Source of the DNA: Paramecium sonneborni
Lineage: Eukaryota; Ciliophora; Oligohymenophorea; Peniculida; Parameciidae
Assembly: GCA_905182985.1 (NCBI GenBank)
Contig: CAJJDN010000011.1
Location: 824,042 to 888,041 of the forward strand
DNA: 64,000 bases
Direction of reading: 5' to 3'
Under the pieces are notes generated by a model. The model made no database searches, was not told where the DNA came from, and was given only the letters and a program-made list of their open reading frames with translations. Each line of letters opens with the position of its first letter. Positions within the stretch are counted from its first letter, which is position 1. Below are positions 38,538-51,323 of this stretch, piece after piece. Position numbers and translations under genes: made by a program.

Positions 38538-39110
38538 ATGCTGATCAAATATAAGATGATAAAATAGTATTGCGATTTCTTTGTTTATAAGCTTCAATAT
38601 TCTTTGGAAGATTATTAAAAAAAACTAATAATTAAATATATTTCTTAAAATTTATCAATTGAAACTCCTTTACTATATAAAGTTCTTCTTAAGGAGATTA
38701 TTTTTTAACAACTTTAAGTGTAAACCTTTTAAATATATAAAGAATTCTTAGATCTAATTAGAACTAAATAATTGAATATATTTCTATATTTATTTCTGAA
38801 AAACAATTAGAACAAAGTGCTGAAGCAGTAGAAAGATAACATCAATACAATAAATAAATTTCTAAATAAAATTGGACTAAAAAGTTCATTCCTAATTTAG
38901 TAAAATTACAAGATATGATAAGATGATAATTAGTAGAAAGAAAACATACTTCAAGGTAACGATTTTCATATTTTTGAATTAGTAATTTATTGTAGTAATT
39001 ATTTAACATTTCTATAAGAAGTAAAGGTATTTCAAAATAAAAAGAAAAGTAATTAATTTTTAATTTATTCAATTCACTATACATATTATAATTAATTATT
39101 TAGATGATTT
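38538..39110 (+). CDS. hypothetical protein, probably spliced
   Basis: From ATG 38538 (MLIKYKMIKQYCDFF) the frame continues LQYSLEDYQKKLIIKYISQN to KEIIFQQLQV. A 23-nt intron (GTAAACC...AAAG, about 38719-38741) then joins ILRSNQNQIIEYISIFISEK and LEQSAEAVERQHQYNKQ. A TGA at 38924-38926 interrupts (QDMIR-x-QLVERKH); a 27-nt intron further on would restore the frame to SNLLQQLFNISIRSKGISK. The real end is therefore uncertain. Possibly upstream exons exist too. No family recognised. Confidence 0.45.
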
Positions 39111-39314
39111 ATTATGGTTAATTAATTAATAGATTATTTAATGCAGTTTTAATATTAAATTAAAAATTATTGTTATTTGCATCCTTTTATTATCTTTGTG
39201 TTAAATATCACATAACCAACACTAATTTTATAAAAACTTAATCATTATTAATAAATAATTGACGTAAATTCTAAATTAACTAATTTCTAATTAGTATTGC
39301 TTAATTAAAAATTT

Positions 39315-39353
39315 ATGTTAAATTTGTCAGTATATTTAGGCCAGTAACCATTC
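39315..39353 (+). repeat. 39-bp element shared with 52088-52126 (inverted)
   Basis: This segment and the reverse complement of 52088-52126 differ at only 3 of 39 positions. Both read MLNLS(V/L)YLGQQPF in the ciliate code, from an ATG. The flanks differ. It may be a shared N-terminal exon of two paralogues or a small dispersed element. Confidence 0.6.
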
Positions 39354-41225
39354 ATTCATTCTAGGCAATATTTTCATAGCTCATTTTTTACAATAATCGT
39401 GTGCAGTGGATGCATGTTTAAGCGCAAGACCAAAATCAATTTTTATATTTATATTCATAAATAGTCCAAAATTTGATTTTTTTATTCGATGAAATTATGA
39501 TAATAAGATTTTCTTAAATTTAATCGATAATGTAAGTTATTTGTATATTTTATTAATTTATTAATATATTTAGGCTGACCAAATAAATTTTATGGATACA
39601 TTATTATTGAGGTATCATCAAAACCAAATAAAAAAATGGATTGATTTTTAAAGAAAATTAAGGGGATTTTTTATTATAGTTTTTGATGTTGTCAAAAGTT
39701 CTTTTAAAATTAAAAATATTTTTATGATCCAAAAAAAAAAAATTCTTGAAATTGATAGTTAAAACAAAAGATCTATTTTCAGTATCTTGATATAAGAGAG
39801 AAGAAAATAGTCAAAAGACAACTAATATTATAAAATTTTGGTTTCATATGTAAAAATTCAAATAAATTATCAATAAAAGAATTATTTGAAAAATCTGAGA
39901 TTTTGATAATTTTAAAAGTAAGAAAAGAAAGATTGAAATCTCAAATTAGGATCATTTAATACTGTAAATTATTGATAATTTTTATTTTAAAATTATCAAA
40001 ATTTACTAAATATTTTAAATTATCATTTTAATTTTGGATGACTTAGTTGATTTGTCGTGTTATATTGATTAATCTGATGATCATTGTCATTATTTTTAAT
40101 ATCTTATAATTTATTCTTTAACATAAGTGTGATTTATAGTTTAGATATCAGGGGAGAAATCAATTGCAATCGAAAAGTTTCTGTTAGCTAAAATGAAATT
40201 TAGCAAGTCTTGCAATCAATTTAAAAAATCTAGCTTAATATATAAATTTATTAGAAAAGAATTTAATAATTGATAAGTTTAAATTATTTGGATATTTTTA
40301 ACAAGAAAGTAATTGATTTATACCATTTATTTAATCAAAATAGAAGAGAAATATTTAATTTAACTATATTGTAATTTAAATCTTAATAGAAATAATTCCT
40401 AAAATAATATAAATTATATTAGGGTTTAATCTCAAAAGACATTTTTTAATTAATAAATTATAGAATAGAATTTTAATAAATAAATTGTTGAAACTAATTT
40501 TCAATAATTAAAACAAATAAGAGCAATCAGATTTATATATGACCGAAAAGATTGGAAATTGCAGTTAAATCAGTATAGAGCCTTTAAAAAACAAACATAA
40601 CTTTTTGATTTGAAATCTAATGAAATAAAAATATGAATGAAACATCAACAAATTTATTGTAGGTTATTAATTAACAATTTAATATCAGTTCAGAAATAAA
40701 ATAACAGTTTTAGCAAACTCTTTTTAATATACAGATTATAAAGGAGCTATTTTTTTTGATGGATTGAATTTTTGAAATTTAGAGAAACAACTCAATTAAT
40801 TAAGCAGATTTTCTCTAATTGAATCCTGTTTAACTCTATAAAATCAGATTGATAAGAAATTATGTATTTTAGTTTTTTAATATGTTAAGTTAAAGAATAA
40901 ATGAAAAAATATTATTTAATTAATCCAAAACAGAAAGTTAAAGATCAGATATTTGAGCTATTTTCAATAATATTAGAAAAGCTTTGTTTTATTGCTAAAT
41001 AATTGTTTTATTAATATCTAAAATTAAAATTTATGTATAAAAATATTCCATGCTATTTTTAATAAGGTTTTTGTTAATGAAAAAAAGGACAACTAAAAGG
41101 ACAATCTTTTTTATATCTTGAATTTTCATTTTGATTTTTTTCAGTATATTAAATTATCTTATATTTCTTAATTAATTTGTAAATGTATTATTCAAAATTT
41201 AGAATCAAATAAAATTTAATTAATA
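39354..41225. other. region with scattered coding hints
   Basis: Mostly AT-rich, unassigned. Around 40500-40600 the plus strand reads EQSDLYMTEKIGNCSQISIE and then breaks at TGA; other fragments follow in shifted frames to 40840. This could be a degraded gene. Nothing complete. Confidence 0.3.
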
Positions 41226-42890
41226 TCATTAGTATAATATTTTATAAGTTTCATATATCTTCTTTTCATCTCCCCATAAAACTAAATATTATCCATCATT
41301 TGTTATGGTTCCTTATATAGACCAATCCTGACAATCTAATTCTTCAACAATTGAAAAATATCCATCATTTTGCTCCTCAAGTATACAAATATGACACATA
41401 TGTCTTAAGCAGATAATATTTCTAAAACGATTATAAATAATTGGAAACCCTTCTAAATTAGAATAACCTTCAAAATTTTTACGAAATTAAACTCTTTTCT
41501 CTGTGCTTTCTTGATAAAAATCACTTTATTTAGTTTCAAATACACATATAGTATTACTCACCTGTGATAACCAAATAAATTAATTTTCCCTTAGAAACTT
41601 AACATGAGATCCTACTTCTTATATTGATTAATTAACAACATATTAAAATATCCACTCAGTATTTGTTTTTTTCTTCCAAATTATTATGTTAGCATCAAGA
41701 CCACATGATACCAATACTTTCTCTGATCGATTTAAGCTTAATGAACAAACACCATCAATATGCTTAACTAAAGATTATAGAAATTTTAATTCGTTTTTGT
41801 TGATATCTACCATCCATACTTTAATAGATTAATCCTAACTACATGATATTAATTAATCCTCTTTTTATGTTAAGATTATATCATAAATATCCTCCTTATG
41901 TTCATTTTATGGTATAGAACTTTACCATTAAGTATCATTGTAATATTTCCAAATCCTAATCTAACCATCAACAGATCCAGAAACAAAATAATTATTAATT
42001 TAGCTATAAACTAGACATTTAACTTGTTTTGAATGTCCTTAAAGAGAATGAATTTATTTAATTATTCCATTATTGAAATTCCAAATTTTAATATCATTTT
42101 TACTAGTTGATACCATAATTTTACTTTTTTGATCAAATACAATTGCATTACAAATATCTAATTGTTTTATAGAGTTACCAAATAATTTTAATTTACTGAA
42201 ACTTTATTAATAATTTTATTAAGGTATTAAATTATTATAGACTTAATTGTCTTACTCTGTAACTGAATTGATATTTTACTAAATAACAGGACTAGAGTTT
42301 GTTTATTATAAATCTTAAGATAATTCAATTAAATTGTTTAATATATTTTTACATTGCTGATATACTTGAAATGATTTGAATATTTCAAGTTTAGAATTAA
42401 TTTTTGTATTCCAACAATCATTTAGATTTTTAATTTGATTTCTTAAATTAATGTAATCATTTTGAGTTGATTATTAATTGATTAGTAAATCTAACTCTTT
42501 AAACAAACTATACTCAAAATACTATGAACCTGTGGATTTTAAATTTAATATCCAATATTTTGTATAATCAATCATATGATCTAATTATTCAATAATGTTT
42601 GACTTCAAAGTACCGATTTAAGTTTAGAATGACTTAATATTATTAATATATTATTTGATTAGATACTCTATGCTTTCTAATGACTTCTTTTTCTTATATT
42701 CAATATCTTGGATAACTTTTTTAAATCCAATAGTCTTGGCATTTGTTTCATAATCAGCAATACATTGTTAGCAAAGGAGTCTTTAATTTTGTTGTAGTTA
42801 AGGATCTAAGACAACCTGAGCTATAGGATATTTATGTTTCATCTGACAATCAAGATCTTATACATTTTCTATCATTTTTAATTTAAACAT
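41226..42890 (-). CDS. WD40-repeat protein with partial B-box (554 aa)
   Basis: Intronless, 555 codons. The N-terminus has a reduced zinc site (LDCQMKHKYPIA, RLLCQQCIADYE), then a long helical region (~200 residues), then WD40 blades: MVSTSKNDIKIWNF, FVSGSVDGQIRIWKY, LISCSQDQSIKVWMV, VLVSCGLDANIIIWKK, FIWLSQVSNTICVFE, YLVLWGDEKKIYETYKI. Same plan as the protein at 25868-27280, so the two are distant paralogues. Probably a scaffold; partners unknown. All tryptophans are TGG. Confidence 0.85.
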
Positions 42891-42933
42891 TATTTATTAT
42901 GAATTATTATATATTTTATTTAGGTTTAAATTG

Positions 42934-43801
42934 ATGGATTTGATATTATAAATTTACATGATTCTGAATTATCAACCTCAGAATTGTTAGACAACTAAAG
43001 CTATTAACTAGGAGGGAAGTTTTATTGAAAAGATATAAAAAAGGAAGTATTCATGAAATATACTTTCTTAAAGAGAGAAAAAGCACTGTTAATAAAGTCA
43101 TTATAAAGAAGATTCAAGAAAATATTTACACTATTTTTAAAGTAATGTAATAAAAATATCTATTGAAAACATATATATTTAAAAACCAAATATTTAGTCA
43201 GCAATAATAATGATGGATTAAATAAAAGTGTAATGAGTTTCCAAAGGTCTATGCAACCTATAATAGAAGATATGACAAATAAGTCAAACTCAATAACAAT
43301 ACATTAGATGTAATTAAATCAATTAAAGAGAAGTCTAATTTTATGAGCTTTAGATATATATCTTATTCAATTTGCTTAATTTGGATAATTTATAATCATC
43401 TCTAAAGTTGGATAACATTTATAATATCAGAGAATAACCAGTATCAAAGCAAAGAAGTTGTTAATAAATGAAAATGAGGAAATAGATTTATATTTATAAA
43501 ACACTCTTAGTTTATGTCTATACTTTATATTTTGATCTTATATTAATGGAACCTCATATAATTAAATTTTTCAAATTAAAATAAGTTTTATTGAGACTTG
43601 GAAAGATTAGAATAAAATTAATTTTATGGTATATGAAACTTTAGTAGAGAAAATTAGGATCTCATGAAGATATTTTGCATTGAATATTTTCTCTAATAAT
43701 TAGAACCATTCAAAGAAAATTATTTAGATTATAAGATTAGTGAAATGATCATTAGAGATTAATAGGCTGAATATAATATTATTGAATTCATTATAAATTG
43801 A
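42934..43801 (+). CDS. uncharacterised spliced gene
   Basis: Coding-like stretches in shifting frames: MSFQRSMQPIIEDMTNKSNS (about 43235), DIYLIQFAQFGQFIIISKV (43350), GTSYNQIFQIKISFIETW (43550), and, after a 26-nt GT...AG intron (GTAGAGAAAATTAGG...), CIEYFLQQLEPFKENYLDY, KISEMIIRDQQAEYNIIEF, ending at TGA 43799-43801. At least one TGA (about 43342) remains unless another intron is present. It is divergent from the WD40 gene (43-bp gap from its start). Function unknown; a long charged/helical protein. Confidence 0.45.
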
Positions 43802-44107
43802 AACTATTAATAAATTTTCAAACTGTAGTGTTAATTAGATTATGTGAAATATAGTTTAATATTAGAAATAAATATGAACGATTATTTATAAGAATAAAAA
43901 TAATGATATTAGAAATCAAAATAGCTGATTAAATTAATGAATAAAACTAATTTATAATTTTATTATTTGATTTATCATTCATATTTTTTCCAATTAAAAT
44001 TTATGATTTTAAAAAATTTATCATTATTATATATTTACATTTAAAATATATAATAACTAACTCTATAAATATTATAATTTTATTATTTTATTCTATTTAA
44101 CAAAGAT

Positions 44108-44513
44108 TCATTTGTTTTCAGCCTTATTTCTTAGAATCTTTCTAGTCTAGGGAAGCAATATAAAAAAATCATAATCTTTAATTATTTAGTTTTCATTTTC
44201 TTTTTTGTAATGTATTTCTTATTTTTCAGCTATTCCTTATTTTATTTCTTTTTATAAATTAATATGATGTTTCCAAATTGGAGAAAATCTTTTTTATATT
44301 AAACTTTTCTTAAAACATTATTTTCTTTACTCAAAGAGGCAGTTCTTTGACTATCAAATTAACCATTTTTAAAAAGCAATATATTTGTAAATATCTCCAA
44401 ATATTAAAGTTTAAGTGTATACATGTTCCATTTTCATCTTCATTTTTACCCTCTTTCCATTATCCATATTATGCGATGCATTTTAAATAATTAAAAAAAT
44501 TTTCTTTAGCCAT
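44108..44513 (-). CDS. small hypothetical protein, spliced
   Basis: ATG 44511-44513 starts MAKENFFNYLKCIAQYGQW, KEGKNEDENGTC. Downstream exons are recognisable as NGQFDSQRTASLSKENN and FSPIWKHHINLQKEIKQ, GIAEKQEIHYKKENENQ, ending RNKAENK at TGA 44108-44110. Two short introns are needed; their borders are not settled. Charged, soluble; no family recognised. Confidence 0.4.
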
Positions 44514-44995
44514 CAGGCAGTCATTTATCTGATAATTTAACATGTATATTCTTTAGTTCTATAAATTTATGTTTTATTTAATTAATTTGATTTATCTTAT
44601 ACTTTATTTATTTAACAATAATAGTGCTTCTTACTGTTATGATGATAAATTTTTTGTTTTTTTTTATTTTACTGAATACCTTATTAAATCACCAACGAAC
44701 CAATTATTTTTCTCTATTTTATACAATCTTAATATATTTACTGAATTTAAATGGACTCTCATTATTATCAAAAGGATGGAAATTGAAGTTATTATTAGAA
44801 AAAATTTAATTTTAATAATTTATATAAAATCAGTTGTTAATTATTTATGAAAATAATACTTAAGAGTTTTATTTAATGATTGATGTTTAATTATATTATT
44901 AATTAATTCACTCAAATCATTTTGTTAAAAATCATCTTACTCTTATTAATTATTTTAAAGTAGTTCCTAAGAGTTTAGTTATTGCTTTTAATTTA

Positions 44996-46082
44996 TCATT
45001 AATTATTAGAGCTTTAACTAATTGTTTGAAATAGATAAATTTTTTTCATAATTATTTTAGCTCCTTTATTGAGAAGTTCTACTCCTCCTAAATTATTTTT
45101 AGTGTGAAGTCTGTTTTTTTTTTTAATTATCGTTCAGAAAATAAATCAACTTTTGTTAATTTAATTTTTGGCTCATTAATTTTAAATTTGACTTATCTGT
45201 AGAAATTTACCTAACTTATAATACTAATGCTTATATTCTTTCAAATTCGGAATTATTATTATTATTAAATATATTAATTGTATTTAGAGAAGTGGTATTT
45301 TGATTTTAAATCTAATAAATATTTAATTTTATAAAATATATAATCATTAAACTAATTTTCAGAAAACAAATAAAGCATTCTTGAACCATTAGCATATATA
45401 TCTTATTTAATTTTATCAGTAATACTTTGAGAATCCCTTATTTTCTTTTCCATTTTTTTATCACATTCCATAGAGTATTTACAGCATATTTTAAGCTATA
45501 TAAGGATAAAATTTTTTTTATAATTCATTTAGTCGTTTACAATAATTATACATTTTCAATGTGGTGCTTAAGTTAATTCAATATTGTAAGCGATCTTTAA
45601 TAATTTATTAAATAACTAAACTTTTTGCTAAAATCTTTTGATATTACTTAAATTTGTTAAACACTCTGGTTACTTTTCGCATTAGTATGGTCCCAAGATT
45701 TTAGTGCCATTTTAAATTTTTTAATGGTTCTTAATGTTTATGATAAATCATTGTATTCATTTGAATACCATTTTATTTTATCAAGGAATCTTAATATATA
45801 ATTCTTTGTAAATTCTTTTTAATCACATTAAATGTTTTTCTATTAACTAATAAATTAATAAACTTATCTCCTTTATACTACTTTTTTTTAGCTCATTTAT
45901 TGAGGTCATTTAATCTTCCTAATATTCTAGTTATTTTAAAAGTTTTAACACAAAATCATAATACTTTTTAACAATAAAGATGTATAATTCTTAAATCTTA
46001 GTTAAATTATCTTAAACAACAAATCCATCATTATACATTATTCTACTTCACTATTATTAAAATTTTCTTTTTCTTTCATCAT
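44996..46082 (-). CDS. hypothetical protein, spliced, model incomplete
   Basis: K/N/Q-rich coding frames cover the interval: MMKEKENFNNSEVEQC near the start, KFINLLVNRKTFNVIKK and VTRVFNKFKQYQKILAK in the middle, CCKYSMECDKKMEKKI and SRMLYLFSENQFNDYIF later, ending LFQTISQSSNNQ at TGA 44996-44998. Frames change several times, so introns exist, but one TGA in the middle (LNDLNK-x-AKKKQ) has no obvious intron. Possible Cys/His zinc site (HxKC...CC...C). Family unknown. Confidence 0.4.
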
Positions 46083-46330
46083 TTTTGATTTTACTTATCA
46101 AAGTCATAATAAGATTATAATTTTTCTAATCATTCCAGCATTTATTTATTTGGCTTAATATTTGAATAATAATTATGAATCATAAGTTAATAATTCATAA
46201 ATTACGACTCATTAAAATAATTCAAAGAATTCTTATTATAGAAACTATAAATTAACTCTATTATTGTGTAATATTTGTTTTCGATTTGAGATCTTAAATA
46301 GCATATTAAATACAATTTATAAGAATAAAA

Positions 46331-46522
46331 ATGAGTAGCACCAAAAGTGTTTTAAAGAAATAAATCATTTATAATTAAATTAAATAAAAACATATAAAAT
46401 CCTAAAGTAATTGGGAGGAAGAAAGAAAATTAAGAAGATTCTACTAATTGAAAAATTATGAATTCAAAACGGAAAAGAGATTTTATGGATAAGAAAACTG
46501 GTTAACTAAAAATTTTTTTTGA
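46331..46522 (+). CDS. small basic protein (63 aa)
   Basis: Clean frame of 64 codons from ATG 46331 (MSSTKSVLKKQIIYNQ) through NWEEERKLRRFYQLKNYEF to TGA 46520-46522. Many TAA glutamines; strongly basic with aromatic residues; no membrane segment. It stands alone in AT-rich DNA. Function unknown; could be the first exon of a longer gene. Confidence 0.5.
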
Positions 46523-46793
46523 AAAGATAGAAATCAAACTGGCTTTTTAAATCTAGCTACTTTATTGTGAATATGATTATTAGCACTAACAGTAACGATA
46601 TTTAAACTTATGCTAACGTATATTAAAAATTTCAATAGTTTTTTCTTTAGTATTACTAAATAGTTAAAATTTCTTGTGTAATAACAAATAGTTTAATCAG
46701 TATTTACAACTGCATAAACAGAGGGCTCAATTCCCAACAAATTCTCCAGGATTAATACACAGCATAAAAGTCCTTATAAAATATATTATTATT

Positions 46794-46808
46794 AAAAAAA
46801 AAAAAAAA
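46794..46808 (+). repeat. poly-A run (15 nt)
   Basis: Longest mononucleotide run noticed in the window; non-coding. Length should be treated with caution given homopolymer errors elsewhere. Confidence 0.7.
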
Positions 46809-47551
46809 GGGAAACTAATTATAATTTATTTGAATATATTTTATAAAATGAGGTATGGATATGAATGGTTAGGAATGATTAATTTTAATAGAAAATAAAC
46901 TCTTAGGAGTTATAATTATACTCTAATAAAAAGAAGAAAGGTCGATATAATTTTTATTGCAAAGGCTTAATGATGCATTTTTTATCAAAGTAAATGTTTA
47001 AAAAAATCCAATAATTAATACAACCATCTCATTTATGCTTTAAAAATTAGTTTAAATTTAAAAATCTATATAAAAATTTGAATCATTTTATTTATACCTT
47101 TAAATTAGTAATTTTGGAAATTTGACATTAGATAAACAGGTTTTATTTTTATTGGTGTTGTTTTAAAATTTACTCTATCAGTTCAAGTAAGTTAGATTAG
47201 GCAATTAAATTTATATTAACAAAAAAAGATTATTATAAGCAAATATATTTTATTCTTTAGTTACTAAATTATCAAATTATTAATTATCACAGTTTGTTTT
47301 AAAAAAGTTATTTATTTATGAAATCTATTTATATGAATAAATCTAATATAGTTTTATCGAATGATTATCTTTAAATTTTCATAAATTCAAAATCTATTGA
47401 TAACTTAAATTAAAAAAAGCATAATTAACAAATAATGTCCATAAAATCTATTTTGAATTCCTCATAAATCTTTAAATTAATTTTAAGATTATAAAGAAAA
47501 AATTGAGTAGAAAAGAAATTTAATTTAAGAATAAATATTAGCATTTGCCAA

Positions 47552-48876
47552 ATGGGAAATAAAATTGAGATAGAATTTGATAAATTTAACTCTGATATCA
47601 CTTGGAGAGGAGTATACAGTAAATAAGGAATTAAGGTTGGAGTATGGGAAATATACTGGAAATATGGAGAAAAAAATACAAAAATGTATCAATAAATTAA
47701 TATAAATGATAGAGCTGGTGGGGAATATGATTAGTAAGGACGAAAATTTGGAAAGTGGATTGAATAATGTGACAGGTTCAGATATGGGAATTAATCCATT
47801 TCAATTGGAAAGTACAATAAATAAGGTGTAAGAGTGGGAATTTGGGAGTTATAATGTAAAATTGATGGGAAAATTAATAAAATGTAACATAATTTAGATA
47901 ATATTGAAGTGGTGGAGGTGAGTACAATGAATAAGGATGTAAAATTGGAAAATGGATTGAATAAAGTGAAGAATTTTAGTTTGTTAATTAAACTACTTGG
48001 ACTGGAGAGTATAATAAATAAGGAGTAAAGACTGGATAATGGGATATATATTGTAATTTAAAAGGTAATAATAATAAAGTGTAACTATATTTTATAAGTT
48101 ATTAGGGGTGGTGGACAGTATAATGAGTATGGATTTAAGATAGGAAAATGGGTTGAATAGTGTGATGGATTTTTGATAGATAATTAATCTTTACAAATTG
48201 GAGAATATAGTGGAGGAGTTAAAGTAGGAACTTGGGAGATATTTTGGAGGTATGATGATAAAATGAATAAAATGTAATACAAACATAATTAAAATTATTA
48301 GAGGCGGCGGAGAGTATGAATAAGGACATAAAGTGGGAAAGTGGATTGAGTAAGGTATTAGGTTTGAAAATTTGAATTAATCTACTTGGATGGGAGAGTA
48401 TAATAATGAAGGAGTGAAAGTAGGTTTATGGGAAATATATTATTAATATTGGGATCAATAAAGATCAAAGATGTAATAAGCAATAATAACTTAAATTATT
48501 AGTGGTGGTGGAGAGTATGATTGTTAAGGATGTAAAATAGGAAAGTGGGTTGAATAAAGTGAGAAATTTAGATACGGAAATTAATCTACTTGGAGTGGAG
48601 AATATAATCAAGGAATAAAGTAAGGAACATGGGATATATATTTTAGAGAAAATGGGGAAGATAAGCTTAATGTTAAAATGTAATAATTTATTTGATCTTT
48701 ATCTAAATATTAGTGGTGGTGGAGATTATGACGAGAAAGGACAAAAAATTGGAAAGTGGATAGAATAGAAAGATGGGTTTTATTATAGTGACTATATAAA
48801 CAATAAATATATAATTATGGGTGAGTATTAAAACGGAGTTAAATTAGGATAATGGAAAGAGTCTATATTAAAATGA
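47552..48876 (+). CDS. MORN-like repeat protein with six phase-2 introns (384 aa)
   Basis: Seven exons, seven modules. Six introns of 27, 26, 25, 28, 30 and 34 nt, each right before a GGG codon block; spliced length is exactly 385 codons. Modules follow GG(G/A)EY...G-x-K-x-GKWIE...F...W-x-GEYN...GVK-x-G-x-W-x-IY, e.g. WRGVYSKQGIKVGVWEIYW, GGEYDQQGRKFGKWIEQ, WTGEYNKQGVKTGQWDIY. It is a paralogue of the gene at 29.7-34.4 kb but lacks the second intron of each module. MORN-type strands commonly attach to membranes or lipid-associated scaffolds; the role here is unknown. Start MGNKIEIEFDKF; Gly2 might allow N-myristoylation but the context is not ideal. TGA at 48874-48876. Confidence 0.85.
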
Positions 48877-48919
48877 TCAAAATATATTAATATTTAAAAA
48901 GCATTAAAAATAAATAATA

Positions 48920-49362
48920 ATGGCTTTAATTATAAACGACAATAAAGCTGATTAAATTTATATATATTTGATTCTTGTAAGCTTAAACATAGATTGATAA
49001 CAGAGCTAATCAACTAGAAAAATGCTATCGCAGGAATGCTATAAAATAAAAAGGCAATAATAAAATAAATAAACTTGAAAAAAATAAATTGATGAAAGAC
49101 ACATTTAAATAAAAAAAAGGAATGGAATTATAAGCTTACTTTTAATTGGATTTTTCAAAGTCATATTTAAAAATATTAGAGGTAACAGCAAAACACAGAA
49201 AGCAGTCAAGAAATAAGAGAGCTAGCAAGTGACATTATTATGCAAGCACAATCTTTACCAAAGTAGAAATAACAAAGATATATATTAGAATATCAAGATT
49301 CCTTTTCATTTCCCTGGGATAAATATGAACATACATTTTTCCTTTTTTTCATTAAATGTTGA
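48920..49362 (+). CDS. possible helical protein, splicing unresolved
   Basis: MALIINDNKADQIYIYLIL at the start, then NRANQLEKCYRRNAIKQK, and a convincing last part ESSQEIRELASDIIMQAQSL, PKQKQQRYILEYQDSF with TGA 49360-49362. The three pieces need introns whose borders I cannot fix. The heptad-like C-terminal helix could be coiled coil. Too little for a family call. Confidence 0.35.
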
Positions 49363-50237
49363 TGTTATTGAGAAGATGATACAGATATAAATGTTGCATT
49401 AAAAATTAGATGATCCAAACAATAAAAATAATTTTAATATTTTCGGTAGTTATATAAGAAGCTATATTTTTTATTTTATTTATTGTTTTTTATTTGTTAT
49501 AGTTCTATTTTATGCAATATTTTTATTATTTATTTTTAGCTGTTTCATTAAAATTTTTTTAATGTATTGAGTCAAAGCTGATATTATTGGTACATTTATT
49601 AATTTTTATTTCTACTATTCACTGCTTTTATGAATACAGCTAGATTAATTTAACATATTTGTGAAGAATTTTTTGTTTTAGAACTATTCTAAATTTGTAG
49701 GCAAGGTCATTTTGTTCTACGAAATTATCTAATCGAAATGTTTAATATAATTTTATTTATACATGCCTACTCAGGATGCGTTTCCGTTTTATTTATACAA
49801 AAATTCTCTTAATAATAAATATTTTATGTTAATAACAACCTAAATTCTAGTTTTTCATGGCTCACTTAGAAAGGATTTAAGGTCTTGGATTCACAAATTG
49901 AAAGAAAAGGCTTAAGTAATATTATTAATAATAGCTGCTAAATTTTTATAAAATTAGAGAAGTTGTATCTTTATTCCTTGATACTTTTATTACACTATAA
50001 ATATTTATCTGTAAACTTATTTATCATATATGGAAGCGTAAATTCTCCTATAAATAAAATCAAATTTCTCAAAAACCTGATCCTTTAATTAATTAGATTA
50101 TTATCTAAAAATTATAAAGAAATTTTAATACTTAAAAAAAAATAAATAAGAATATATAAAAATAATAGAGTTCAAAATTTGTGTAAACACTATTTATAAA
50201 AATATATAGATTATTAATATTTTATTATTATTATTAT
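49363..50237. other. intergenic region
   Basis: AT-rich, no supported coding frame or RNA gene between the uncertain gene above and the 3' end of the RING gene. Confidence 0.35.
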
Positions 50238-51203
50238 TCATTTAGTGCATTAAACACATTATTTATCAGAACTAAATTTGTCAATAATCCAAAAAAAGTT
50301 ACATTTGTTATTTTAACATTTTTTTAAGTGATTTTTATATTTAAGATAAATCAGTTCTTCTTGTTTTTTCACTATTTCTAATTACCATTTTTCATTAATA
50401 GAAACTTCAATAAATGGAATTTTTGTGATTTTTTTTTTACATAAGCAACAAATCTACTAAACTTCTTTATAAATTTATATTTAGTTTTTAATAAACTCCT
50501 TAAGACAAATAATATGAAATAAATGAAAGCAACTCAATTGAATATATGTTTCTTAAATGAAAGTCTTACAATAATAGCATTAATTTAAATTAACTTTAAT
50601 CTCAGATTACCATTAAATTAATTATGAATCTGTAATATTTGGAGAAATCTCTTCTTGGTTCGAAGTTTAAGGTTTAACTTTGGACTATATATTTGTATTT
50701 TATTATTTCAAATAGTAATTATTAAAATTGGTTTTTAATATATTTTGTTCTGCTTTATTTTTTTAATTTTCCAATTGTTAATAGTTACTATTTTTCTATT
50801 AATTCTATCTAATTTCTGAAATGCTTCTTTTAATATCTAAAGGTTTACCTTCTTCTTCTATATAGTCATCAGATGCTATTTTATGCTCCTATTAAGATTT
50901 AGATTGGTCTATACAAAATCGATTCTAAGTAATTTATTATTGTTAAAATTATTCTTTTTAAAGTTACTTTTAATTTTTCAAAGCATAATTCTATTAGATT
51001 TAATAATTTTAAGGAACAATTGCTTATTACTTAAAAGGAACTTTTTATTAATTTACATTTTAAGTACTCCCTGTTTACTTTAAGTGATAAATTGTATTAT
51101 CAATTTATTATATTTTAATTTTAGGATTATTGCTTAAGTTACCTTAAGTTTATTGAGACTTGGATCTTTATAATTATATTTGGAAATCGTTCTAATTAAA
51201 CAT
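50238..51203 (-). CDS. RING-finger protein with long disordered N-terminus (321 aa)
   Basis: Intronless, 322 codons. Starts MFNQNDFQIQLQRSKSQQ; the first ~190 residues are Q/N/S/K-rich and likely disordered (IASDDYIEEEGKPLDIKRS). The RING-H2-like part reads CYYCKTF, SCFHLFHIICLKEF, ICCLCKK (C-x2-C...C-x-H-x2-H-x3-C...C-x2-C). A further Cys set near the end (KCQNNKCNFFWI, QCVQCTK) could form a second zinc site, as in RING-IBR-like proteins, but is too short to assign. Most likely a ubiquitin ligase; substrate unknown. First ATG chosen; upstream is AT-rich with no frame. Confidence 0.78.
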
Positions 51204-51323
51204 AAAATATATTAATTCTAAATAAAATTACTAATTATTAAAACAATGTCTTAAGACTCAGAATATTAAAAAATATATGAAACAATTATTATCAAGTTAA
51301 TTTGAAAAAATTTACCTAAATAA

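Noticed and set aside
38842..39084. Minus-strand 80-aa ORF
   Set aside because: Plausible amino acids but no TAA/TAG glutamines, and the plus strand over it has the typical Q/K/E-rich coding look.
44569..44850. Overlapping plus-strand ORFs of 93 and 61 codons
   Set aside because: No ciliate glutamine codons, hydrophobic low complexity; chance openness in AT-rich DNA.
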